Shown: positions 1 through 5,312 of the stretch, in pieces
Layout of the letters: each line of letters opens with the position of its first letter
Position numbering within the stretch: the stretch's first letter is position 1
NCBI GenBank assembly: GCA_021789355.1
Contig: JAJYJR010000435.1
Span: forward strand, 1 to 5,441
Origin: Chloroflexota bacterium
GTDB taxonomy: Bacteria; Chloroflexota; Limnocylindria; Limnocylindrales; CSP1-4
Direction of reading: 5' to 3'
Length of the DNA: 5,441 nucleotides
The notes under the pieces: generated by a model
What the model was told of the DNA's origin: nothing
What the model saw: the letters and a program-made list of their open reading frames with translations, nothing else
Databases searched by the model: none
Position numbers and translations under genes: made by a program

Positions 1-216
1 CGGGCGGAACGCGTCGCGGCCGACACCGCCATCCCCTCGGGGCTCGGGTTCGTGCGCGTGCGTGCGCTGGTCCGCGAGGCGATTGCCCGGGACGGCCTGT
101 TCGCGCTGATCGACGCGGCCGTCGCGGTCCTGCTGGGCACCGCGCATGAGGAGCCGGCGCTCCGGGCGGCCGAGCAAGCACCGGCCTACGGGTCGCCTGT
201 CGATAGTCGAGTCTGA
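1..216 (+). CDS. C-terminal fragment of an unrecognised protein (5' end outside window)
   Basis: Frame 1 is open from the window edge to TGA at 214-216, giving 71 residues of a protein whose start lies upstream. I do not recognise a family. The visible part looks helical: an Ala/Val/Arg-rich stretch, then a hydrophobic segment around residues 39-52 (GLFALIDAAVAVLLG) that could be a buried helix or a weak membrane helix, then a polar Ala/Glu/Pro tail. Codons 1 to about 58 have mostly G or C in the third position, as in the definite genes downstream. The last dozen codons (CCT, GAT, AGT, CGA) are less biased. No zinc, nucleotide-binding or catalytic motif is visible. Almost 600 bases separate it from the next gene, so it is probably not part of the downstream transcription unit. 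Confidence 0.5.
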   Translation, partial: RAERVAADTAIPSGLGFVRVRALVREAIARDGLFALIDAAVAVLLGTAHEEPALRAAEQAPAYGSPVDSRV

Positions 217-808
217 TCCGGACCATTCGGGGTCGGGGGTGTCTCGCTGGGTGGCGAGCGTTCCCAACGCGGACGAGGCGCAAGCCGTGGCCGGGGGGTG
301 TCGTCGCACGCCACCCACCCGGACTCCGACAGGATTCTCCTCGACCAAAGGTCAGAGCCTCGGCACCCCGATCAGCGGTCGCTGCTGGGCCGCAGCCGCG
401 GGGGCTGCCCGTCCAGGGACCAGCGAGAGCTCGGGACGGCGGACCTTGCGGTTCACCGGTTCCCCGTCATGTCCCCCCGATTGGTCGCCGACGCGCATGA
501 CTCGCTGAACGCCGGTTCGTGAGGCGGCGTGGGCAGTGGGTGGTGTCGATGCGAAGCGTGTGAAACGAAGGGCTGGGGGATCGGGCAGGTATGAGTTGCG
601 GTTCCCCCGAGTTCACCTCGCGTTCGCACTGACCGATGCACAGCAGTTCTTCGTCGTCCGGTACGCCGACGTGAACGGTAACGGCCACGCGACCACCATC
701 GCTGCGGGTCGTGGGCCTTGGCCTCTCGAGCCCCCTTGACGACAGGACGGCCTCGCCGACAGTGCGCCTCGGCAACCAGAGCCAGCCAGCAGCCGAGGAC
801 CGTCCGTC
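217..808. other. Long stretch without a convincing gene
   Basis: About 590 bases lie between the fragment at the left edge and the ATPase gene. Short open frames exist on both strands but none has an SD sequence, a recognisable domain or consistent codon bias along its length. The best plus-strand candidate is a GTG-started 67-codon frame at 536-739; its middle (about 630-700) has G/C-rich third positions. A minus-strand frame covering 467-874 is also open through the same bases and would overlap the ATPase start. A 6-bp GC hairpin (392-397 with 403-408, loop GCGGG) is present but has no T-tract, so it is not a standard terminator. I see no tRNA, CRISPR array or insertion-sequence end. The right end forms the leader of the ATPase gene and is listed separately. 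Confidence 0.5.
745..805 (+). promoter_or_regulatory. Leader stem covering the ATPase ribosome binding site
   Basis: GGACGGCCTCG (745-755) can pair with CGAGGACCGTCC (794-805) over 11 bp with one bulged A at 799. The right arm contains GAGGA (795-799), the probable Shine-Dalgarno, 9 bases before the ATG at 809. A second CCTCGGC (767-773) can instead pair with GCCGAGG (792-798) over 7 bp, so two mutually exclusive stems compete for the same SD. The pairing is read directly from the sequence; a role in translational control is inferred. A TTGACG hexamer at 736-741 could be a -35 element, but no good -10 box follows at 16-18 bases. Confidence 0.35.
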
Positions 809-2572
809 ATGAGCTTCGCCGCCCCGCCAGCCCCCGAGGAGGCGGCGCCACTCCTCCATCTCCGACAGAACCACGGGGAGGACGCCGGTGCGCTCGACCC
901 GGATGCGGAGCGCGATCTCAGCGCGGCGCGTTCACGCCTCGGGGACGCGTTTCCCATCGGAGGCTGGCTGGCCGCCTACATGCGTGCCGTCACGCCGCTC
1001 ACCAGCGCTCCCATCGAGTTCCACCTGGCCGCAGGCATCGCCGTCGTGGCCGCCGTGCTCGGCAACCGGCTGTACGTGGAGATGTGGGGCCAGCGCATCT
1101 ACCCCCACCTGTGGACCGTAGTGGTCGCGCGGTCGGGCTTCATGCACAAGAGCACCAGCATGGGGATCGCCGAGCGGCTGCTCAGGGACGCCGGCCTGGC
1201 CGACATCCTCTACCCCCATGAGGCCACGCGCGAGGCGGCGCTCGACGCCTTCCGCGACAATCCGGCGGGCCTCATGGTGCTCGACGAGTTCGGCGCGTTC
1301 TTGGCCGTGAACGCGCGCGACTACCAGGCGGGCTTCCTGGAGCAGCTGACCGAGCTGTACGGCCGAGAGGAGTTCCGGCGCAAGACGAAGGGCGGAGGCG
1401 ATCTCGTCATTCGGCAACCCGCGATCAACATCTTCGCGGCGACCACGATCGACTGGCTCGAGGAGCGTGTCACTCCGGCTCTGCTGCGCGGCGGCTTCCT
1501 GTACCGCTGTCTCTTCGTGTCCGCGTCCGAGAAGGCCAGCGAGCGGGACTTCGAGCGCATGGACAGTCGGGCCCACGCCACGCTGATCCGCGGACTGCGG
1601 CGGGTGGCTACGTTCGGGCGCACCGCAGGAGCGATCGGGGCCAGCGAACCGATCGAGGTGCAATTCACCGCCGAGGCGCGGGCCGCGGTGCAGGACTGGT
1701 TTCGGGGCTGGGAGCGCGAGGCGGGCGGCCGGACGGGCCGGCAGGATCTCATCGGGTTCGCCGTCCGGCTGCAGACGAGCATGCTCAAGCTGGCCATGGT
1801 GTTCCGGGCAGCGGCGTGCGCCTTTGACGAATCGCTCGATCCGACCCTCATCGATTCTGCGGCGGTGACCGGCGCCATCGCGTACGTGCGGATCGCCTGG
1901 CAGAACGATCTGCACATCTTCGATAACGAGTTCGCCCCGGATCGTGAGGCGCGGGTCCGTCGGAGCATCCTCGACAAGATCGGCCGAGGCTGTACGCAGA
2001 GCACGCTGCTGCGCCGCACGCACATGAAGGCCAGAGATCTCGACGACTGGATCGGCACTCTGGTCCAGACGCGGGAGGTCACCCGCAGGAAGATCCCGGC
2101 GAGCAAGGCCGGCCTCGATCGCCAACGTGATCGGGAGGTCACGTGGCTCGAGCCTGGGCCGGAGCATCCTGCCGAGGTTCAGCGGCGCCGCGCCAACAAG
2201 ACGAGCGCGCAGCGAGCCGCGGAGCGCGAATGGGACGAGGCGGTCGCCCGGACACAGCCGATCGTCTTCACCGACCCGCCCCCCCAGGTGACCGCGGCGC
2301 AAGACGCCGTGCTCGATGAGCTGTTCGAGGAACCGTCGCCGAAGCCTCAAGCCGGCCCGACAGCGCCCGGGTCTGGAGCCATGAGCGGAACTCACGCACA
2401 GCATGGCGCGGGTCCACACGTGGACGCGCGCAGTCTCTCGTCTCCCGTTTGCCCTGATGAGCTCGCGATCCCCCCGGATCCCTGTCCGCTGTGCGGCGCT
2501 GCGCTGCCCCCTGTCTGGCAGGGCCCGTTGGAGTGCGCGGATTGCGGCTGGTACGACCCGGAGTCCGCCTGA
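809..2572 (+). CDS. DUF3987/YfjI-type P-loop ATPase with winged helix and C-terminal zinc ribbon
   Basis: This 587-aa protein has the order of motifs seen in DUF3987 proteins, helicase-like ATPases found in phages, plasmids and integrated elements, often linked with primases. Residues about 50-100 (PIGGWLAAYM..., then an Ala-rich helical part) match the usual lead-in. The Walker A is variant, ARSGFMHKST, with Lys114-Ser115-Thr116. Walker B is LMVLDEFG with Asp159-Glu160. A sensor-1-like strand is IFAATT (208-213), and GGFLYR with Arg233 fits the family's probable arginine finger. Residues about 380-430 resemble a winged helix. A basic/acidic linker follows, then a zinc ribbon with Cys559, Cys562, Cys576 and Cys579. 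The ATG at 809 is preferred because GAGGA lies 9 bases upstream and the lead-in region is complete. DNA unwinding or replication of a mobile element is inferred from the family; no primase domain is visible. It could act as a replication initiator-helicase or as part of a defence locus. Confidence 0.8.
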   Translation: MSFAAPPAPEEAAPLLHLRQNHGEDAGALDPDAERDLSAARSRLGDAFPIGGWLAAYMRAVTPLTSAPIEFHLAAGIAVVAAVLGNRLYVEMWGQRIYPHLWTVVVARSGFMHKSTSMGIAERLLRDAGLADILYPHEATREAALDAFRDNPAGLMVLDEFGAFLAVNARDYQAGFLEQLTELYGREEFRRKTKGGGDLVIRQPAINIFAATTIDWLEERVTPALLRGGFLYRCLFVSASEKASERDFERMDSRAHATLIRGLRRVATFGRTAGAIGASEPIEVQFTAEARAAVQDWFRGWEREAGGRTGRQDLIGFAVRLQTSMLKLAMVFRAAACAFDESLDPTLIDSAAVTGAIAYVRIAWQNDLHIFDNEFAPDREARVRRSILDKIGRGCTQSTLLRRTHMKARDLDDWIGTLVQTREVTRRKIPASKAGLDRQRDREVTWLEPGPEHPAEVQRRRANKTSAQRAAEREWDEAVARTQPIVFTDPPPQVTAAQDAVLDELFEEPSPKPQAGPTAPGSGAMSGTHAQHGAGPHVDARSLSSPVCPDELAIPPDPCPLCGAALPPVWQGPLECADCGWYDPESA

Positions 2573-2590
2573 CTCGCGATCTCCTCCGGC

Positions 2591-2607
2591 GGGCCGCGGG
2601 CCGCGGG
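2591..2607. repeat. Short GC tandem repeat, GGGCCGC twice plus GGG
   Basis: The 7-base unit GGGCCGC occurs twice in a row followed by GGG, just after the ATPase stop codon. It holds two self-complementary CCGCGG hexamers. It might stall or help end transcription, but no T-run follows, so it is not a clear intrinsic terminator. In DNA this GC-rich it may be simple slippage. Confidence 0.4.
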
Positions 2608-2621
2608 TCAAAGCAGTCTGG

Positions 2622-2635
2622 GCATGCGCGCATGC
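2622..2635. promoter_or_regulatory. Perfect 14-bp palindrome, possible operator
   Basis: GCATGCGCGCATGC is its own reverse complement over all 14 bases. It lies in the gap between the ATPase and the zinc-ribbon gene, ending 7 bases before a TTGACA hexamer at 2643. A two-fold symmetric site beside a -35-like box is what a dimeric repressor site looks like. The palindrome is seen directly; the operator role is inferred, and no regulator in the window can be assigned to it with certainty. Confidence 0.35.
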
Positions 2636-2642
2636 GGCGTAC

Positions 2643-2648
2643 TTGACA
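2643..2648 (+). promoter_or_regulatory. Possible -35 element (TTGACA) for the downstream gene cluster
   Basis: TTGACA matches the sigma-70 -35 consensus exactly and lies 61 bases before the ATG at 2704. At 16-18 bases downstream the sequence is C-rich (around CCACCCTC, 2664-2671) and does not resemble TATAAT, so the promoter is only half supported. If used, it would separate transcription of the five-gene cluster from the ATPase gene. Confidence 0.25.
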
Positions 2649-2690
2649 TGACTGGCGTTCCGACCACCCTCGCGTGTCCAGTTCAGAGCC

Positions 2691-2696
2691 AGGGAG
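2691..2696 (+). promoter_or_regulatory. Ribosome binding site that sets the start at 2704
   Basis: AGGGAG lies 7 bases before the ATG at 2704. It supports that ATG over the upstream in-frame GTG at 2674, which has no purine-rich sequence in front of it and would add ten residues (MSSSEPGRQR) of no recognisable character. Confidence 0.7.
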
Positions 2697-2703
2697 ACAG
2701 CGA

Positions 2704-3093
2704 ATGCGCGAGCGAGGCGTCGTCACCTACGTCGATTGCCCGGCATGCGGCCCCGCCGCGGAGACGGGAGAGGTGAGGTATTGGGCCGGCACAGAAGAGC
2801 TCCACTGCCGGCTGTGCCTCTTCACGATCATCGCGCCGGGCGTCGTTGGCCACCGTGGCCGCGCCGTGAACGCGGAATCGTTCCGCGCGCTGACCGGATG
2901 GGACGGACTCCCGATCGATCCAGGATCGTCTTACCGCCCGCCGTCAGAGCGCCGATTGGTGCTGCGCCTCGTCCCACACCAGGATGCGGGCCTTGCACCC
3001 GAGCCGAGCCGGGCCGCGCTCGCGGCGCTGGCGGCGGATCCGACTGTCAGCAGCATCACGATTCGGGTCAACCGACGGGGTGGTGCGCGGTGA
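2704..3093 (+). CDS. Small four-cysteine zinc-ribbon-like protein of unknown function
   Basis: This 129-aa protein is not one I recognise. It carries two CxxC pairs, Cys12/Cys15 (CPACG) and Cys35/Cys38 (CRLC), 19 residues apart, the pattern of a zinc ribbon. A Trp-x-Gly-x-x-Glu-Leu segment lies just before the second pair. A basic middle region (PPSERRLVLRLVPH, about 80-93) and an Ala-rich helix follow, ending in a strand-like SSITIRVNRRGG. There is no signal peptide or membrane segment, so it is probably cytoplasmic and may bind nucleic acid or a protein partner. The spacing of its zinc pairs resembles the C-terminal ribbon of the upstream ATPase, which also begins CPxCG and has Trp-x-Gly before its second pair. 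Its stop overlaps the GTG start of the next gene by four bases, suggesting coupled translation. The start is set by AGGGAG at 2691-2696. Confidence 0.75.
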   Translation: MRERGVVTYVDCPACGPAAETGEVRYWAGTEELHCRLCLFTIIAPGVVGHRGRAVNAESFRALTGWDGLPIDPGSSYRPPSERRLVLRLVPHQDAGLAPEPSRAALAALAADPTVSSITIRVNRRGGAR

Positions 3094-3470
3094 GCGACGG
3101 CCCGTACCGCGCGTTCGACCGCATGATCCTGCATGCGGTGCTCACCGTCGTCGTCACGGTGGCGTTCGCGCTGCTCGTGTGGGGCGTCGCCCTTCAGATG
3201 GGATTGCGCCTCCCGCTTCCGCTCGTGCTCGTGGCCGTATCGCTGGCGGTCGGCTGGACGATCTACAACAGCTGGCAGGCGGGCCGCGCGGACCCGCCGT
3301 CGCCCGTGGCACCTCCCGTCCGGCGCCGCCCGACCACCTGGGAGGACGCCGAAAAGATGGCGAACCTTCATCGCCAGGGGCTGATCTCGAAGGAGCAACT
3401 CGACGCCTTGCTGCGCGAGCTCGTACCCCCACCGCCTCCTGACCCGCCCGCCGGGCGGCGTCGGCGCTAG
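3090..3470 (+). CDS. Two-helix membrane protein with SHOCT-like C-terminal tail
   Basis: This 126-aa protein starts at GTG 3090, overlapping the preceding stop in a GTGA arrangement. GGGGTGG lies a few bases upstream, and the first ATG (3123) would remove part of the first helix region. Two hydrophobic spans are clear: about residues 12-37 (rich in Val, Leu and Ala) and about 41-62, joined by a very short Gly-Leu-Arg-Leu-Pro turn, so they form a tight hairpin. A Pro/Arg linker (66-82) leads to a short amphipathic motif at 87-111 with Met90, Leu93, Gly97-Leu98-Ile99, Glu102, Leu104 and Leu107-Leu108. This resembles the SHOCT domain, a short oligomerisation-like motif usually found at C-termini. 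The protein ends with a Pro-run and four Arg. The many basic residues after helix 2 suggest that the tail is cytoplasmic. Function is unknown; a membrane anchor or adaptor for a neighbour is possible but inferred. Confidence 0.8.
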   Translation: MSDGPYRAFDRMILHAVLTVVVTVAFALLVWGVALQMGLRLPLPLVLVAVSLAVGWTIYNSWQAGRADPPSPVAPPVRRRPTTWEDAEKMANLHRQGLISKEQLDALLRELVPPPPPDPPAGRRRR

Positions 3471-3472
3471 GG

Positions 3473-3480
3473 GGAGGAGG
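3473..3480 (+). promoter_or_regulatory. Strong ribosome binding site (GGAGGAGG)
   Basis: GGAGGAGG lies directly after the stop codon of the membrane-protein gene. It ends 5 bases before the ATG at 3486 and 2 bases before the in-frame GTG at 3483, so the ATG is the better start. It is the strongest SD in the window, suggesting that the small DNA-binding protein is well translated. Confidence 0.75.
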
Positions 3481-3485
3481 ACGTG

Positions 3486-3701
3486 ATGGAGCGCTGGTAT
3501 ACGGCGCGCCAGATCGCGGAGATCATCGGGATGAGCCCGCGGTTCGTCCAGCGCGCCGCGCAGACCGGGGCCCTGCGCTCGACCGCGATCGGGGTGGGGC
3601 CGCGTCCGGCGCTCCGTTTCCGTCAGTCGGACGTGACCCTGTGGTTGCGCGAGTGCGCGCGCGAGCGGGGGCGTCCCGACCGTTCCGACGGCGCACGCTG
3701 A
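3486..3701 (+). CDS. Excisionase/MerR-type helix-turn-helix DNA-binding protein
   Basis: The 71-aa product is essentially one HTH_17 (excisionase-family) winged helix. WYTARQIAEIIG (4-15) is the first helix of the HTH, and MSPRFVQRAAQTGAL (16-30) is the turn and recognition helix followed by the typical Gly-x-Leu. A basic wing includes Arg44-Phe45, and the family's closing D-V-x-x-W-L pattern is Asp49-Val50 to Trp53-Leu54. A polar, Arg-rich tail follows. Such proteins act as excisionases (directionality factors for integrases) or as small transcription regulators of mobile elements; which applies here cannot be told, as no integrase is in view. It lies 15 bases after the membrane-protein stop and shortly before the protease gene. 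The start at ATG 3486 is chosen for its SD spacing. Confidence 0.85.
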   Translation: MERWYTARQIAEIIGMSPRFVQRAAQTGALRSTAIGVGPRPALRFRQSDVTLWLRECARERGRPDRSDGAR

Positions 3702-3707
3702 CGGGCG

Positions 3708-5312
3708 GTGCGCGCGCGCACCGGAACGATGCGCCCGATCCGCCAGGTGCGCCGGGTGCGTGCAGCCCCCCTTGCGCCTTTCGTTGACTCCCGCTGTCGT
3801 ACAGGAATGGAGATCGCGAACGAGTTCGACGACCCGGCGGACGCGCCCGAGCGCCTTGACGAGGAGTCCGTCCACTGGATCGAGGCGCACCGCGTGCGGG
3901 GGGTGCACGCGACGCTCGATAGTCTCACCGGCCTCGTGCGCGCCAAGCGCGCGGTACGCGCGCTGGCATGGGGTCTCGCCCACCCGGCCGAGCTGCGCGC
4001 GGCGGGCGGCACCGTCCCACCCGGCGTCCTCCTCGTGGGGCCGCCCGGATGCGGCAAGACCTCGCTCGCCCGGGCCCTGGCCGGCCTGCTCGGCGAGCGC
4101 GCGCTGTTCATCGAGCTCGCCGCCTCCGAGCTCGGACCGGAGCGCATCGGCGCCATCAGCCGCTACACCGAGCGGCTCGACCGGCCCGCCGTCATCTTTC
4201 TCGACGAGGTGAGCTGGTTGGGCGCGGACCGCTCCGATCGCCGCCATGACGGCGCGAGCCGAGGGGCCCTGTTCGCCGTGCTGGCGGCGGTGTCGGGCGT
4301 GCGCGAGCGGCGCGACCCGCCCGTGGTATGGATCGCCGCCACGTCCGAGGACCCGGACTCGCTCGACCCGGCGCTGACCCGGCCGGGGCGCTTCTCGCAC
4401 GTAGTCGAGGTGGCCGCTCCGGATGCCGCCACCCGTCGCGAGCACCTCGAGCGGTTGCTGGCCGTGCGCCGCACCTCCGGGCCGATCGATCTCTCGCCGA
4501 TCGTCGAGGCGACCACGGGCAGCTCGTTCGCGGGCCTCGACCAGCTGGTCGACGATGCGCTGGCCCTCTCGCTCGCCGATGCCGCCGATGCGGACGCGAC
4601 CGCCAGGTCCGAACCCGGCATCGGATCCTCACGGCGGTACCGGCGCCTCGGTGGGATCGACCAGGCGCACCTCGCTGACGCAGCTCTCGCCAGCGGACGG
4701 GTCCCGGCTGCTCGCGACCGCACGCCCGACGAGGCCTGGACGGCATGCGTCCACGAAGCCGGTCACGCTCTCGCGGCGGCCGCCGGCGCCCTCGGGCTCG
4801 AGGCGGTCCGCGCGGTCAGCGTGGAGCCGCGCGTGTCGGGACACTCCGGCGGCCACACGACGATCGGGGCCGAGCGCGACGAGGGCTCGGCGCGACCGCT
4901 GACCGACGCGGAGCTCCGCGCCCACGTGACGTGCGCGCTCGCGGCCGGCGTGGCCGAGCGCCTCGTCCTGGGCCAGGCCAGCACCGGGACCGCCGAGGAT
5001 GCGACCCACGCCGGACAGCTCCTCCTCACCCGCCTCGATTCCGGGCTGGACCCCCTCTGGCCGGTTGCCTGGCCGTCCTGGATCGACCTCGGCCCGGGTA
5101 TGGCCGACCGGCGTGGCGCGCTGCTGGCGGCGTCGATGGAGCGCTGCCACGCGGAAGCCGAAGCGCTGCTCGAGCGACATCGGATGGGACTCGAGCGGCT
5201 CGCCCGGCGGCTGCTCGAGGTCGGGCATCTCGAAGGGGCCGCGCTCCGCGCGGCGCTCGTCGACGCGCTCGAGGCCGACGAGATGGGTGACGCCGTGCCG
5301 GGGATCGCCTGA
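3708..5312 (+). CDS. FtsH-like AAA+ ATPase/M41 zinc metalloprotease lacking membrane helices
   Basis: Numbered from GTG 3708, this 534-aa protein joins an AAA+ domain to an M41 peptidase, as in FtsH. AAA+ features are: SLTGLVRAKRAV (about 72-83, like the FtsH lead-in); Walker A GPPGCGKTS with Lys117; Walker B VIFLDE with Asp166-Glu167; a sensor-1 strand IAATSE with Ser213 where FtsH has Asn; and DPALTRPGRF with the two SRH arginines Arg225 and Arg228. The peptidase has HEAGH (349-353, catalytic Glu350) and Asp431 in GTAED as probable third zinc ligand, 82 residues on, close to FtsH spacing. Unlike typical FtsH (about 600-650 aa), there is no N-terminal membrane anchor, and the FVGVG-type pore loop is absent near 134-150. 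The start is uncertain: GTG 3708 follows the HTH stop by 6 bases but has a weak SD, while ATG 3807 gives a more protein-like N-terminus (MEIANEFDD) and drops an Arg-rich stretch with poor codon bias. It probably degrades proteins using ATP; substrates are unknown. Confidence 0.9.
   Translation: MRARTGTMRPIRQVRRVRAAPLAPFVDSRCRTGMEIANEFDDPADAPERLDEESVHWIEAHRVRGVHATLDSLTGLVRAKRAVRALAWGLAHPAELRAAGGTVPPGVLLVGPPGCGKTSLARALAGLLGERALFIELAASELGPERIGAISRYTERLDRPAVIFLDEVSWLGADRSDRRHDGASRGALFAVLAAVSGVRERRDPPVVWIAATSEDPDSLDPALTRPGRFSHVVEVAAPDAATRREHLERLLAVRRTSGPIDLSPIVEATTGSSFAGLDQLVDDALALSLADAADADATARSEPGIGSSRRYRRLGGIDQAHLADAALASGRVPAARDRTPDEAWTACVHEAGHALAAAAGALGLEAVRAVSVEPRVSGHSGGHTTIGAERDEGSARPLTDAELRAHVTCALAAGVAERLVLGQASTGTAEDATHAGQLLLTRLDSGLDPLWPVAWPSWIDLGPGMADRRGALLAASMERCHAEAEALLERHRMGLERLARRLLEVGHLEGAALRAALVDALEADEMGDAVPGIA

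Noticed and set aside
392..408. GC hairpin as a transcription terminator for the edge fragment
   Set aside because: The stem is only 6 bp, no T-tract follows, and it lies about 175 bases after the stop codon. Such stems are common in DNA this GC-rich.
146..508. 120-codon plus-strand frame after the left-edge fragment
   Set aside because: It starts inside the edge fragment in another frame. The product is rich in Ser, Arg, Thr and Pro with no hydrophobic core, SD or consistent codon bias.
467..874. 135-codon minus-strand frame across the ATPase leader and start
   Set aside because: It would overlap the well-supported ATPase start and leader, has no recognisable domain, and its codon bias is only moderate. 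Kept as a remark in the non-coding region.
932..2611. 559-codon open frame on the minus strand opposite the ATPase gene
   Set aside because: Long antisense frames are expected opposite GC-rich genes with G/C third positions. The product is Arg/Gly/Pro-rich with no motif, while the plus strand here carries coherent ATPase motifs and a zinc ribbon.
2607..2647. GTCAA/TTGAC pair flanking the 14-bp palindrome as an extended operator
   Set aside because: The match is only 5 bp and is not centred on the palindrome, so it is probably chance.
2736..3089. Upstream extension of the two-helix membrane protein (frame open from 2736)
   Set aside because: The extra residues overlap the zinc-ribbon gene in a different frame and are Arg/Pro-rich. 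The GTG at 3090 with the GTGA overlap gives a compact and sensible membrane protein.
2931..4445. 504-codon open frame on the minus strand opposite four plus-strand genes
   Set aside because: It runs across several gene boundaries, including the HTH gene and the AAA+ domain, has no recognisable domain and has the Arg/His/Gly-rich composition of a shadow frame.
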